DNA from: Acridotheres tristis
Lineage: Eukaryota; Chordata; Aves; Passeriformes; Sturnidae
NCBI GenBank assembly: GCA_037013685.1
Contig: CM072892.1
Coordinates: 15,071,501-15,135,500, forward strand
Length of the DNA stretch: 64,000 bases
Reading direction: 5' to 3'
A program made the translations under genes and the position numbers. Below, one piece after another: positions 37,501-51,891 of this stretch (positions within the stretch are counted from its first letter, which is position 1; every line of letters begins with the position of its first letter). The notes below the pieces were generated by a model that was not told the origin of the DNA, made no database searches, and saw nothing but the letters and a program-made list of their open reading frames with translations.

Positions 37501-40377
37501 TGCCTCCATCCCTGCATCTCCCCTGGAAATACTCAAGTTCTTCCAATATGAAATGGTCATAAGAAATGCTGAAATCCAATCCAGTGAAGGGATTTGACCA
37601 CTCTGGTCCATGAGGGAACTTTCACCACATTGCATCCATCAACGTTAATGCTAAGATGGGTTGAACTTTTGGGAAGATACATAGAGAGTGATACTTCAAA
37701 AGAGCTTCAAGTAACTTCTAAATTTCCTCTGTCTGTTGCTGATGACTGCAGCATTGGACACTACACGACTGGCACACCAGCTACAGCTGTGTGCTGCTGC
37801 ATAGATCAAGCACCAAAGGAGACCATATGTGATATTGTGTTGTGCTGCAGCATGGTTATGTGATGAAAGCAGCCTCAGTTTGGAGAAACAGCTCTTTTCT
37901 ATGTCTTGGTGTTAGAGGGGTATTTCCACTTTTTTTAAAAAAATGTAGATTTTCTTGTAAGAATCTTCTCCATAGCACATCAGAAAAAAAATAGTGATAG
38001 TGACATTTGTAGACATTTGTAGATTTCTAGGACAGGCTTAATCACTGGCTGGGGCTCAGCCTCAGTGTAAGCAGTGGGACTTTTCCATACATTTCATGGA
38101 TTAAAAAGTGATCTCACAACCAGTGATTTCTGTAGCACATAGAAAGAGCAGATGAATAACTGCTTCGAAATCTAGAATACTTCCAAGTAATTCTCTACCA
38201 TGTCTTTATCTGTAAAAACCTGCCATTCTCAATCTTTCCCCAAAAGACTGTAATCAAGAACTAAAAACAGAAGGTCTAAAGACAATTCATAAACTAGCAC
38301 AGGGTGGAGAAAACCAGATCATTTCAGTATTATGTGATTTTTGAGAAAGTGCACTGTGAATTCCAGCAGCTCTAACAAACCTTCATCTGGTGTAAATCAA
38401 TGCAGATTCAAAAAAAATCAGTGGAATTCAATTCATTTTAATCAGCCCTGGAGGTGACTGTCTCTTAAGCTTTTTTTAACATCTGCAAGTACCTGAATAA
38501 TAGTAAGACACTAAGACTAGAGGGAAGTGGGAAGTAAACACAGTAAAGAGGATTAACAAGAGTTGTTTGGTAAATAAGCAACTGAGATGGGGGAGAGCGG
38601 GACATGCAGTGTGTAATCCTATTTCTGCAGCTTACTGGTGTGTCAGTGTCTGTGAGGAGAGTAAGATATTTACATAAAAGGGAAAAATAAATCCTTGGCT
38701 CCCTGTATAAAATTAAGATAACAGAGCCATCTTTCAAACCTCGAAGGGGAAAGCAAAGCTGAGCATCCTGGTCTTTATGACAAGTGATGCGCCAGCTATT
38801 CAGCCTGGCAGGGACTGTTTCAGATGGTTTTCAAACATGTGAGAAATATATGCACAGTATCTCTGGAGCATCCCTGCAGTCTGAGGTGACCCATGGGCAG
38901 GTTGCTGTGCCCAGTTGATGTGGCTCCTTGGTTCTGCTGGATTTCAGGTAGGATGGATCTGTCTGTTCTCAGATGTACTGCATGGTTTTCTGCCAAAGAG
39001 CCCTCCTGCTAAATCAGCAGGGAAAGTGGGCTGATGATAGCCAAGTTTTACATTATATACCTTTTATTCACTGTTCTAACTTTGTGAAGTCACTGTTTAA
39101 TATATATGTGTCTCATAGCCTGAGAGAAAGGTACCATAAATGCCTACATAGGCACTGCCCTAAATAGGTGCTGAGTTCACCTTCAAATAATAATTAAATG
39201 GAAGAAAATATTGTACTGAAATAAAATGACAGGTCATATTTATACTGTCTTAAAATTCATTGCTCAGGTATTTTTAGGGTGCTTAGCATTCATGTATGAT
39301 TTATGGCCCCTGTGTACTGCAAAGTCTAGTTTCAGAAGTGGGAGCAAGGTTCTGAAATTTGGCTTTGTTTAACAAGATACTTGCAAGGGGAAGACACTGA
39401 GACTTTCTTAAGGAGGCCAAGAACTGGCAGTGGGGGCTGTGGTGAGGGTGTCCCATGGTGCAGGGATTTATGCCCCACTAAAAAGGCCATAGCCCTGCAC
39501 TTTTTCCCCAGTCAGTTTTGTACCTCTCACTCTCCCGAAGAGCAAGAACTGTGTAGCCTCTACATGGTCATCTCCTATGAGCCATTGAGGCTGTGATCTA
39601 GTCCAAAATCAGTATTAATTGCAACAAAAGTGCTGTTTAGCCTGAGCAGAGAAGACAGAATCCTAAATGTACTTAATTGCTTTGAAGAGCAATTTGCAGC
39701 ATGACTGATGACTGACGGTCAAGGTGAATAGAAATTGTTAATCTGTCCTATTCTCCCTGACACATTAGAGGAGTTTGTACTGAAATGGTGCCTTAATTCC
39801 AAGCAGGTGAAGGGAAAGACAGTAATTACTCAGAATATGGAGTGAAATAGTTGGCATAAAAGATAGGTTTAGAAGTACTGTTTGAGTGGGAGACACCCAA
39901 AAGGAACAGGAAGGTCTGTGGGGGCAGATCTCTGTGCCTTTGATGCAATTCATTGATATCAGACCAGTTCAGCTCTTCAAAAGGGATCAATCCCTAAGAA
40001 GTGCCATTCAAAAGGGAACAGTCTTCATAGAAAGACCTTGGGAATCTTACTGAGGGCAGCTGAGAAAAAGGCAGACTTTAATATTTTGGAAAAGATCTTT
40101 GCATTGTGGTCTGATTCCACTGTCTGAATGTTGATGTTTATCAACAGGATTAGTATCTACCACTGAACACCACTCTCCAGGTCTTTTGCCACCTCTAACC
40201 AAAGCCCAGCATCCCCATGTGTTGCTTACCCTCTATGCCTGGTTATCTCCCAGCAGTGAATTGACTCCCATCCTTGGAATGAGGCTGCAGATGATCTACT
40301 AAAGACAGTTTAAATACCCTGAGCAACCAATCTTTCTGCAAGAGATCCCATTTTTTAATCAGCAAGAAATGAGTTTG

Positions 40378-40525
40378 TAGAATCACAGGATGATTGAGGT
40401 TGGCAGGAACAGCTTGAAAGCATCTAATCCAAATTTCTGCCCTAACAGAGTCAGCTAGAGCAGCTTGTTTATGTCTGTGTCCTGCTGGGTTTTGAATATC
40501 TCCATGGATGGAGAGTTTTTGTTGG
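40378..40525 (-). mobile_element. Short CR1 LINE 3' fragment
   Basis: GTAGAATCACAGGATGATTG, GAGGTTGGCAGGAACAG, CATCTAATCCAAATTTCTGC and a decayed CTGCTGGGTTTTGAATATCT-CCATGGATGGAGA segment follow the order of a reversed CR1 3' end. The copy is short and diverged. Confidence 0.85.
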
Positions 40526-43500
40526 TTTTCTTGTGTTCTTTCAAATTTATTACTATTTACTAAACTAAATGTGCCTTGCTTGATGAAAACTGAGTGCTAA
40601 TATCAGGAAAATCAGTTGTTCTACCAAACCGTATTGAAGTCTGGATGTTGGTTGTGCAATAATTTTGAGGGTAGTGTTTATGAGACAAGAAGAGCTCTGT
40701 GTTGAAGAGCTTTACAGCTTGACCCAAGCCCAGTGGAGATACCAGAGCTCTGCTGTATTTATTCTGCTGATTCAGTGGCATCAGTGGGGATTTTGGACAG
40801 GGGACTAGTTGTGTGTGCTACCTGATGTTTTTTGGGTGCATAAAGATGAAGAAGGATTGGTGTCATTTGTTAAGTAGAATAGTAAAAAAATTGCAACTGC
40901 TTGTTAGGCTCAGTTCAGGATCTGATGAGTAAAGTGGATAAAATAGGCTTTTACTTGGAGAGATGGCTCAGCCAAGCCACATGGGCACTGCTGTGCAGAA
41001 CAGTTTGTTTTACTGTTGTCTGTGCAGAGTGTGTTGGTCAGAAAAGCAGAAGGATCTGCTTTCCAGTGCTATCAGTCTGAGATTTTTATAAGTACTACAT
41101 GTTTTTGTAACTGTTGTAGGGCAGGATTTCTCTGTCTCTTCTAAGCTAGGCAAACTCTCAAATTCTGCTAGGGAGAAAGTTTGTGGTCATAAATGGGTAA
41201 AATGCCCCACTGTTCCTCATAGCCAGGAATGCTGAAAGCCTCCAAGAGGCTTTAGTCTTTAGCATAAAACAAGTGATCAAGTTGTTTCATAGAATACTCT
41301 CTAATGGATCATTTTGCACTTATTCACTCCTAATTTGTGATATATTGACAAAGATGCCAACAGAAATCTGTAGAGAATTATGGTCTGTCCTATGATAAAT
41401 TAATTTTTCAGTGTGAACAGAAACAAACCTGCCATTTTTGCCATTTTTTTTTTGTTTTCTACTGCAGATGAGGGTGCCACATCGAATGGCCAGAAGCCTA
41501 CCTATACAGACAAGAATTGTTGACAGTTACTGCCTCAGTGCAACTCTAATAGCCATAGAAGGATTTTACACACTTGTGGCAGAATATAATGCTCATGCAT
41601 TTATTCTATATAATTATATTGGTTGCATCATTTCTGATTTACCCTAACACAAATAGAAGAAGCAAGTTAATATTAGAGCTTTGAAACATATAGGAGAGGT
41701 GCCAGGTTCACCATGATTTTTTATTACATTTTTTCCTAATGACAAAGAAATAAAATTTTCTTAGGCATTCATTTAATTTAGGCAGTCATATTTTTCACAC
41801 ACTGATGTGAGGGCACTTGTAGTTGACCTTGTGGGTGAAAAGCCACAGCTGTGGCTGAGGCATATCCAGCACAGTGTGCAGAGACATTTGGAAGAACTTT
41901 CTGTCTTGATTATCTGGAGTATCTGAGCTTAGGACTGAGCTTAGGACCTGCAAGAATCCAGTAGCAGCAGCAGTGTGCAGTCCCTGGGTCAATATTTTTA
42001 TGACTCGGAGAAAATTGTACCCATGGTAGTAGGGTGGAGATGTAGATCCATACTCCAGCTCCTTATCACCCAGAAATTCCCCCTGCACAAAAAGAATCCC
42101 ATGGAATCCTTGCTGGCCTTATTGCCCACTTTGGCTTTCCACAAAGGATTTGCAGTACATTTTGAGTAAAAGCAGTAAAGCCTGACTTCTCCACTGGCTG
42201 AACAACTGCTGCTCCTGTGAGTTGAGCTGGTTTTGAGGGTCCCAGCTGAAGAGAGATCACATCTCACACGCCCTCAGCTTGTTCTGCTGTTTGCTGCCTA
42301 CAGCTCCTTGTCCAGAGGGAAAAGGCACAGGCAGGGTCCCCCTCTGCAGATCTGTGACACTCATGGGATGTGCATCAATCTCAGCCACACCTGAGCCCCT
42401 GAGCACACCTGAGCAGTGTGCTGCCACTGTCTGATTTCTGCTACCTCTGTCCTTCCTTCTCTGCAACCCCTGTGCTTAGAGCTCAGTATTTACCGTGCTG
42501 CAGGGTTGCTAAGCAGCACACAGCTCCCTGCTCAGAGAGCCTTGCTGAAGGCGACACACGCAGTAGGTCAGCGTGGGCAGAGCAGGGGATGGCAGGAGAT
42601 GGTATCTGCTGGGGTGGACCCTCTCCACAGCACCCCTGCCTTGCTCTCACTCCAGAGTGCCCTCCATAGCAGGCACATGGCCATCCCCTCTGGTGTGGCT
42701 GGGCTGGAGAACGATGCTGCTGGGTTGTCCATCTTGGCTAATTAACCATGGCAGCCAACATTCGTGGGGATGAGGGTCACAGCATCCATTCCCCAAGCTA
42801 ATTCCAGGTGATGGAATGAAGCACTGACAGAGGGTTCTGATGTGGGTAAACAGGTGTATGTGAAGAGTCTAATCCCAGCTGTGTGTGAGGTAGGAGTGGG
42901 AAAATAGGGTCATTCCTCATTCCAGCCTTTGAAAGAGGCCGTGAAAAGAGGACCCACGTGGAGAAATTGTGCTGCCTTTGATGTCTACTTTTTGAGGCAG
43001 TGGCATGAAACTTTATGAAAAAATGTTAATACTTCCAAGTAGTTGGAACTGTAGTTTCTTCCTTTCACTTGCTCTGAGCCTTGAGAAGCCAGTGTGGAGA
43101 CTGGCTAAATTCAAATTCTTCCTCGGAAATTGTCCCCAGTTTCAATTGTCTAAATTAGAATTGTCTGCACAAAACCAAATCTTTGCATAGACATCGAGGT
43201 GAGCAGGACTTGCTGGTTTCTCTGCCTCTTTGTGGACTTGCCCCATGGCACACCTGGAGCATGAGAAGGCTGGGACTACCCTGTGTAGTCCATGGATATT
43301 GTGTTTGCATTATCCTGCAAAGACCAGGGTCTGGCTGTGCAGACTCTTCATTGTGAGTGAAGAAAGCCAGAAGCAGCTGCATAAAAATCAGTAGTCTCAG
43401 TCTGGTTGAAGGCAGAGACAGATTGCCTCAAATGCAAAGTGATCTAGATAGCTGCAAAGGTCAGTTAATTTTACGAGTTTTAATTTTCTTCTCAGCTCCT

Positions 43501-46500
43501 TGCATTTATTTGTGTTGCAGACACTCTTCTTTCAAAGACATTTCTGTAACAGAAAATCTGCAGAGATTTTTTTCATCTGCACAGAAATTAATCATACTAT
43601 TTAAATAACGTTGTGAAATTACATTTAAATGATTCTGTGAAATAGCAGTAGCTTTGTTCTTCTGTATGGATCAAGTTCCTCATTCAAATTGTTGCCTATG
43701 TTTGACAGTGATTAAATGGCAAGGTAGTTATCTGCATTCAGCAAAATATCTGGACACAAAGTACCATAATTTGGGGGATGGCAAAGTCCATTGCCTAAAA
43801 TGCCAGTATCCACAGTCACTTGACTGATGAGGGGCATACTGTTCTTGAGAGAGAACAAGAGAGGAGGGAAGAGCAGCCCTTGCTCATCTCCTCTCTCTGT
43901 CCCTTATTTTATACCAACCCCACATTTATCTATTACTGATGCCCACCCTGACTCAGAGCACAGGCATTGACAGCCATTCATTTTGCAAACATGGTAGGGA
44001 ATTCCTGTTCCTTTTTCCTCATCCACTTTCCCTTCCAATATGGACATCTTTTGGTAAGGATACCTTCTAATGTTTCTCCAGTTTTCCCAGTTAATGTCTG
44101 CTAAGCACTTCTTTGAAGACAGCAAGCATTGAATAGTTGTTTGATCTGTACAGAAGGTCTAGAGAATTTTAAAGGACTAAGAGAGAGATCTAGGTCTGGG
44201 CTTCCACTGGTGTTTTTGTGTTACAGAGTGGCAGATAAGTTTGTTGCCCTCATGCCAGCATCTGTGAGAACATGCATGTCTCAGTTTTTTAGGGGCAGAT
44301 CATGCCTAATGCAGTAGAGTTACAAATAATCCCATTTTTCTGGGTGGAGCATAGGTATTTCCAATCCCAGGCTGCTTCTGCACTGCTTAGCAGAGCACGG
44401 TGCACTGTGAACTGACTGTGCCTTAGCTGCCTGCACTGCTCTGCAACAGGACAGGCCTTGAGGAGCAGGAGTGTGCTATGCTCATCCCCAAAGGGCACTG
44501 CCAGTGCACATCCACTGCCAGCCATGGCCATGACCATCCTCCAGACATGTTTTGGCTTTGTTCAAAGTGCCTTCATTCCATGCATTTAATGTATTTTTAA
44601 AATTTATTTTTATTTTTATCTTGTTTAGTAGCTTTTTGCCAGTCTGAAAAGCTGGCATTATGAGTCTTTTCTTTTTTACATTAGTCCCATTCATTTTTTT
44701 CTTTTATAATCAAAACACATTGACAGTGTATTCTACACTGAGAACACCCGACAGATAATGTCAGCTGTAATATCCCTCCAGTCAATAAAACCTTTTAAAG
44801 ATCATTAGGGGGAATGCAAAGAATGGATTATTATGTGAGGGGTCACTGAAAGTACTTTTATCAATTATGTCAGTTAATTGTCCAGTATCCTAATAATAAA
44901 GCTGCTTCTCTTCCTTAAGATTGGTTCCGTGCAGGAGCATAATTCTGAAGTTAGCTTAATTGAAGACTTAGTAGGAAATGGGATTGCATCCATCACCTTT
45001 GTCTCCCAGGGACAGATCTTCTTCCTGTGTAACATCAGAACAAATCCTCCTCAAGTCCAACAAAGTCTGTGGAATTACTCTGACTTTGCACTGCTGAAAA
45101 TAAATCGAGACTAAATTCCACTTCTTAAATTTCACATGTGGCTCAGCAATCCACTGTAATTGCTTGCAATCTGAACAGTCCCAATCCTCCCTTTAGACAT
45201 ACCCAGAGTGACTTCAGGCTGAGAGAGGTGCACTTCTGCAGAAAGAGATCTGCCCCCCACTCTTTGCAGCCCCAGTGCACCAGCTCAGGGAAACTCTTAA
45301 GTGCTGATGAATGACTGCTGAGCAGTATGGACTTTTTATTCCATGAGAGAAACACTCAGCAAAGGCTCAATCCATGCACAGAGAGAGGAATTTGAGTGTG
45401 AACCATCCCAAAACAGAAATTGCCCACATGCCAGCAGGACTTGCTTAAATATAGTCCAGAAACTGGTCAGCTAAAATTGGCTGTGAGGCAGAGCCAAGTT
45501 AGCTGTAAATCTCAGACTTCAAAAGGCTCACGTGAACAGTCAGGAAAGAAGAAGCTCTCCTTGGCAATTGGTATCTTGGAGTTATGTCAAGCTATCCTGC
45601 AACATGATTTCCAGAGGTGTGAAAGAGACTTTCTCCTTTTGCATAATCATCCTGGCACTATGTAGAGCACTTGCACAGATCTTCTCTCCCTCTCCACAAA
45701 AGACAGAGAGAAAAGGTCTGAAGATGTTAAAAACTGTATGATTACTTGCTGTTATAAATACTATGTATCATCTGACCACTGGTTCAGTTTGGCTAAGATT
45801 GAAATACTCAAAGGTCTCTAGGGAAAGAGTGGCCTTTTCTGATTTGCAAAAGACTTTTTATTTGTTTTCCAAAGGAGCAAAGGGGCAATGCAGCTTGAGG
45901 AAGGAGAACTCCATCAAATGTCTAAAATTGAAAATAACCCATAGTCCTTTCCATACATAGTCCTTTAAAATGCTGCAGGTAAAATCATCCAAGATATCTA
46001 TAACACTTTCTAGTTTGGAAGAGTGAGTAAAAAAAATATATAGATTGTGATAAAAAGTAATAAACACTGGGACAAGACAGTTTGTTGGTCTTTTAAATGC
46101 TGGACTATCTAACTTCTCTGAGTGGAGATGGAAATATGTGGGATACATGTAAAAGCCTTGGGAGACAAGCACTGAGCAGTAGGGTGTGTGTTGCTAAAAG
46201 TTGTCCAGATGGAGCTGCTTTTTATTATAACCGTAAAACATTTGCTTTGTATGTGGGAGGTAGTAGAGCCAGTAACCTCTTCCTACGAGTAATGAATAGT
46301 GTACTGCCTGTTTTCTGGACAGATAGATGGTCCACATATGGCCATTAGCTAATTTAATAGAGAAAAACTAAGGTTCCAGAGAATTTTCATCATTAGGGTT
46401 TCTTCTTTGACTTCTGTCTTTACACTGTCAAATAAAATATATCCAGACTGATTTTTTCTTGCCTCTATGAGACAGCGAGAGGTAAAAGTCAGAATGTGAC

Positions 46501-49324
46501 TCCTTCCATGATTCTGAAGCTTTTCACCAGAGCAGAGTCCTCCTCCAACACAAGCCCCGTGTATCTGAGCATAGCACAAGGCTGGCCAGCAAGGCTGGTT
46601 GTGTGTGGCCACACACAAATTTAATGGCTGTGTCCCTGAAAGCAACTGTTGTCAATGCACTGAGCTCCTCTAGCAGGAGTCCTGTTCACAAACCACTCTT
46701 AGAAAGCAGCTTCTCTTGTCCCACCACTTGCTCTCATGGAAAGTGATTCACCTCTGATGACTGATGGCCAGCATGATCCAAGCAGTTGTTTGATGAACTC
46801 GCCCAGTACTGAGATGTAAACAGCCTCCATTCATGTTCTTTATGTTCTTATAAACATTCAGATTATGCAGAGTGATGGTCTAGTAATTGAATAACATGAC
46901 AAAATTTATTCTTCCATTCCTATCTGCTAAATAAGGATGTATTTGAAGTGTAACTGTAGCCCACACATCATCTTGTCTGGTCTTTCAGCAGTGAAGTCTA
47001 GCCTAGGGCTCTCAGCAGAGCTGCCACTCTAGGTACTGCTAGCATCCTAGCCCTGGAGATGAAGCTGAGTGAAAATAAAACTACAGAGATATCTACCCTG
47101 ATTCTTGGACAACTTTTACTCAGAAAGATGCCACTGCAGCTTGATTTCTACTGGTATATAGGTAGTTTGGATATTTCTGGGTATTTCTATGTCCCCTGAG
47201 GATAGGCCAACCCTATGAAGCAAATGGGTGTCTTGTATGAGACCCAATTATATTGAAAATCATTATATTTTGTGTGTTGATATCTAATTAAATATCATTA
47301 TTGAGAAGAGCTTTGAGATCACTCCACATAGAAGTGGAACATCTCTCTGGTTTGCCTTCTCCTTCAGCCACTTTTCCCCAGGGATCAGCAGGCACACACT
47401 CAACCCAGCACATGCCAGCACCAGAAATGGGGCTGCCAAATGGAGCTGCCCAGAGAACTTTGCTCAGGGGTGAAACAGGAATGAGGAGAGAGATGAGCTC
47501 TTTACATGCTAATAAGAGCACCTTCCTGAGAGGAACTGAAAACACAAAGGGAATTTTGGCACGGGCACCCTGTGCATTGGCACAGGTACAATTGTGCAAA
47601 GTACTGAGATGCCTCATAGCTTTCACCTTTGGTAAAATCTCTGTCAGTTGATACTGATACCCATACAGTGCAATCTTCCATGGATATATGTAAGTATATA
47701 TAGAGAGAATTTTGCAGTTGGCTTTTACAATTTACAGTTTTGTACCACTGCTCAGCAAAGAGTGAAGTTTCACTTTGATCTTTTGAGTACTGGTCATCCC
47801 CACCAGCGATGCATACCAAAAAAACCCATGTTTCGTCCTCTAACTATACCTGAAAAGAAGAATGACCCTCTATTCCTGTTTGGGAAGAAATAGGATATGT
47901 ATTTCCCCAGAGAATAATCCAGGGCACAAACCCCCAGGTGGAGACAGGTGTCTCCTGGCAGTGCTGAGTTGTATGGCAACCCCAGAAAGAGGTGAATTTG
48001 AGATCCTGTCAGGTCTCTGCTGCCAGCTCAAGGTCACCCCTTCCTAGCTTGATTGGATTTCCTTGGAACTCAGCCTTCCCAAATGCTGGACTTGATGCAC
48101 TGGCACTCAACAGAGACATTGCTGTGGAAGTAGTTGGGAGAAACAGGTTTGCAACTCAACAAGCTCAGGTTGTCTTATGAAATCAGGTTTTATTCTAACT
48201 CTCATCCCTTTCAAGCATGAAGCACTGGGAAGTGTATGAGATGTGGATTGCACTGGGAGTTTTAAACTATCTTGCAGCTTTCTGTTTTGGACAAATCTTC
48301 TGTTCCCATGTCAAAGTAATCTTACTCTTCTCAAATCTTTATTACACCTATAATGAGGCATGATAAAGTCATGGATAAATGGTCTGCTCTGGTTTTACTT
48401 GATTTTGTCAGAGTAGTCATAGACAGAGATTTTTAGAAGTGTGTACAAATGGGACACGAGGTGAAGCCCTCTCCTAGTACTCTATCACATAATTGTCTTA
48501 CAAACAGTAGGTCTGCACCAAAGTTACACAATAGCCAAAGCTGGCAAGGAGGGTTTTGTAAAATATACCAACTACATTTTGTGACTGGACATGATAAAGT
48601 GCCAAAAACTATGTTTCCATTAAAAAATTTTCTAAACGTAGAACATAAAAATTGTGTTTAAATGTGCATAAACAGCTTGACCTTTACCCAGGACTCTGCC
48701 GAGGAATGGTACAAGGCAGTATGACAAGCCAATATGAAATTGTTTGATTAATAAGATATATAATGTGATCAGAACCTCATCTGAAATTTTAGCTTGACGT
48801 GTGAAATACATTATTAAATGGCTGTTTGATGCTTTCTTGATTTTAGGACTCGAGCAAGTTAATGCATGCATGGTGGAGAGGTCATTATGGACTCTGAGGC
48901 ATCATTTCAGGCATGTGCTAAGCTGTACAGAGTTGCATGGCCAGAGTTTCATTCACAGATGTTTGGCATGAAGACCCAATTTGTTTGCTAAACAATGTAT
49001 AGCAAATTATACTGTAAAACACTGCAAACCACTTATTAGTGAAAAGCCTGTTTCGCCTGCCACCAAGTGAGTATGTCACAGATATGGATAGTTCCCTACT
49101 CATTTCCTCACTAATTTGAAACATCCCTTTAACCAATGAAGAGCAACCCTGGAATGGAAATGCATAAATGTATGTCCATAGCTTATCATCTGAAAGGGGG
49201 CTTGGAGTATTACACTTTGGGCAATCATGCACAATTCGGCTTATTAGGCAGAAAATAGGATAAAAGGGTTCCCCTCGGTGTGCGAGAAGAAAATTTGCAT
49301 GCTTGGATCTCAACAGGCAACAAA

Positions 49325-49700
49325 AATTGGAGTAAAAAGAGTTAATGGCACAGAGCTAGTGGCACACAGAGAGCCAATGCCCTAATGCAAGAGGCCACTT
49401 GAAAAATCACAACAACCAAAATGACCTTAATACATGGGCCAATTTAATCACAGTGACAAGTGCATAGCAGTGTGCCAAGCCAGTGATTTAAATGGTGTAA
49501 CTGGGGCAAGTCTGACCCCAAATCCCTGCCTGTTGTGCATTTGAAAACAAATTGAGAGGAGTTAAACAGAGCAGTCTCTAAGCCTGAACTTTTGCATCTG
49601 ACAATAGTCTTTTCATTGAGACTCAAGAAAATAACTGCTCTGTTTTGCTAGCACTAACCCTGAGCAATTGATAAGGCAGAAGCAGAACCTTGATAAAATC
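49325..49700. promoter_or_regulatory. Candidate conserved non-coding element (weak)
   Basis: This is a repeat-free stretch about 2 kb upstream of the last exon. It contains facing SOX-type cores (ACAATAG near 49602 and CATTGAG near 49615), CAATTGATAAG near 49666 and a GTGATTTAAATGG segment. Its texture is like that of conserved elements, but conservation cannot be assessed from one sequence. Confidence 0.15.
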
Positions 49701-51791
49701 TCCATTCGCCTATTTGCAGGCTCTGAAAAAATACTCTTCCATTGCATGCAAGTGCCAGTGGTGTGATATCCCTGGCAACCTGTCTAGCAGGGTCTGCAGA
49801 GAGATCTCACCATCAGAGGAGAGCCTCCAATCCACCCAGGTCTGTGCTGGCACACCAGCCTGGGAAGGGGAAAGTGCAAATTTCAGGACAACTGAAGCAG
49901 TGCATCTTAAAATCACTACTAGAAAACATAAAAATGTAGATAAAAATGAGAGAAAGATATTTTTTAACATAAAGAAGAGGAACTCTAGACAGGGGAAGAA
50001 AATTGAACTGGAGAGGTGCAGAAACATAGGAGAACAAAGAAAAAAGGGGTAAATAGGAGAAAAACAGCAAGTAAAAGTGGCCAAAATGTCTTCATTTTTT
50101 AACTACGGATAGATTTGGAACTGGGAGAAAAGAAAAACAAACTAATTTTTGAAAGCAGCAGAGATGTTTAGACAGCCACAGCATTTTTCGTGTCCTGAAG
50201 AAAAATAAGCACTGCCATTAGATTCTCCATTCTTCCTGTCAGGGATGTGGCAAGGTGGATGTGTGCCTTCAGTGTCAAAGAAGAAAGACCCACACGACCT
50301 CGTGTCAGATGCAGACAGGCACTGCATGTTGAGCACTGAAAAACAGTTCATCAAACCCCTTAGTCTCCTTAACTCTTAGTCTCTCCTTCCTTTCCACTTC
50401 CATTCTCTAATGGCTGGAATCATGACTGATATTAACAAACTTTAACTCTTACCAGGTAGAGAAGCACAAAATACCACAAACAGAAGTATTTTCTTTGAGA
50501 TTATAAGCAAACCTACCTGTAATCACTCTTCATAAATCTTTCATTAATACTTTGCTGAAATTAAATATCATTAACCATTTTTTATCAATTGCTGTTTGTT
50601 TTGTTAAACATTGACAAGAACAATAGCACAGACTGACTGTTGCAATAAATGTATCTGGTCCTCTATTTGCCCTCAGCAACCCCTTAAACTGAAGACACTT
50701 GTCTGAAATATCTGTGGGGAAACACAAAGCTCTTTTCCTCCTACTATGTTTAAAACTTCAAGTTAAGCCACTTTTGAGAAGGGAAGTTGTGGGGGGAAGT
50801 TACAAGATGGAACATGGTCTCTTACAGAACTTAAGCTCAGGTCTCTCTTTTCAGAGTAACTATAAAATCCTAAATAAATGATTTTGCTCTCTGATATACA
50901 GATGCTTGATAGTTTTCTGCACTTGTTGAGAATTTCCTTAATTGTCTCACAATTGACACATGATCCTGTACTGTGTTACCAAAAATTATGAGTGGCCACT
51001 AAACAAAACAAGAAGGCAATGGTGCTGGAAGTCTGGTAGGTCACAGCAGGCACCATGTTTCAGTCACTAACACAGACACCTAGAACACGTATCTAGGCTA
51101 GCAGAGACAGTGCAGGGAAACACAAATGCCTTGGGCACAAAGCATCTGACGTATTTTGGGTATCTTTCAGCTGTTCTGAACCGTGCTTTATAAGTACCTG
51201 TTTGTCTCCACTAGCTGTGGAGATTGTCTGGGGTAGTCACCACAGGTGTATGTATCTGCACTGGTCCGGTGAGTCCACTCCTAGTGACTGAACACGGTGG
51301 TGTCCCTGATGGCTGCTGAAGGACTTGGGTCCTTAGTGGACACAACTGGTCATCATCCCAGTTGGAATGATATGACACTTTGAGGAGAAAGGTCATGGCT
51401 GCCCCAAGGCAGAGCCCAATCCAGCATCCCAGCCTGTGTTCCAGAGATGAAAGTGGTGGTGGAGGACATTCCTTCCAGCAGCCTTCATCTCATGCAACAG
51501 GTACACACCTGTAAACACTAACAGACTAGCATGGGGACACGAATAGCACATCATGACACCTTAGGATCAGACCTGTCACCTTCCAGGTGGACTATGATCC
51601 TTGACAAAATTAGCTGCTTGACAAAATTTGGCCTCTGTTCAGAAAGGAAAAAATAGACAGGAGAAGTTCAGTATTATCATGTACCTTACATGTCCTTGCT
51701 TTTGATCTGTATTGACAAAGAAGATGCTGATCTCTGTTCTTTCTTCTCTCCCTACCCTGCCTGTACATCACCGAACCTGGCATCACCCAAG

Positions 51792-51891
51792 GAAACCAAT
51801 GAGGAAAGAAGAGAACGGAACCAGTCGGTCCGAATATGCAATGACCTCCTCCCAAAACAACAAAACAGTTGATAACAATGCGGTCGTATAA
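51792..51891 (+). CDS. PRIMA1: PRIMA1, cytoplasmic tail exon and stop codon
   Basis: This exon completes codon 125 (R) and encodes residues 126-157, from KPMRKEENGTS through EYAMTSSQNNK to VDNNAVV, then TAA at 51889-51891. The KP-RK-ENGTS, EY and VNNAVV-like positions match the mammalian C-terminus as I remember it; the tail is one residue shorter than the human tail. The spliced protein is 157 residues against 153 in human. The C-terminal NAVV is compatible with a weak PDZ-ligand type end, which is inference only. The acceptor has AG at 51790-51791 and the phase (2 into 1) matches the preceding donor exactly. The NGT sequon is on the cytoplasmic side, so it should not be glycosylated. Confidence 0.96.

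Larger units (their letters stand above)
34553..51791 (+). other. PRIMA1: PRIMA1 intron between the transmembrane and tail exons (17.2 kb)
   Basis: The donor is GTAAGG at 34553; the acceptor is CATCACCCAAG ending at 51791, with its pyrimidine-rich tract mostly at 51738-51770; the intron is phase 2. It contains one short minus-strand CR1 fragment (40378-40525) and otherwise unique-looking AT-rich DNA. Opposed frames of 120-124 codons at 49690-50084 share the same DNA on both strands and show no domain. No alternative coding exon is recognised. Confidence 0.88.

Noticed and set aside
49690..50084. 120- and 124-codon opposed frames
   Set aside because: They read the same AG-rich segment on both strands; the + product is K/R-rich low complexity and the - product is F/L/S-rich.
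51690..51872. 60-codon frame overlapping the last PRIMA1 exon
   Set aside because: It is in a different frame from the PRIMA1 tail, which matches the family and the splice phase exactly.
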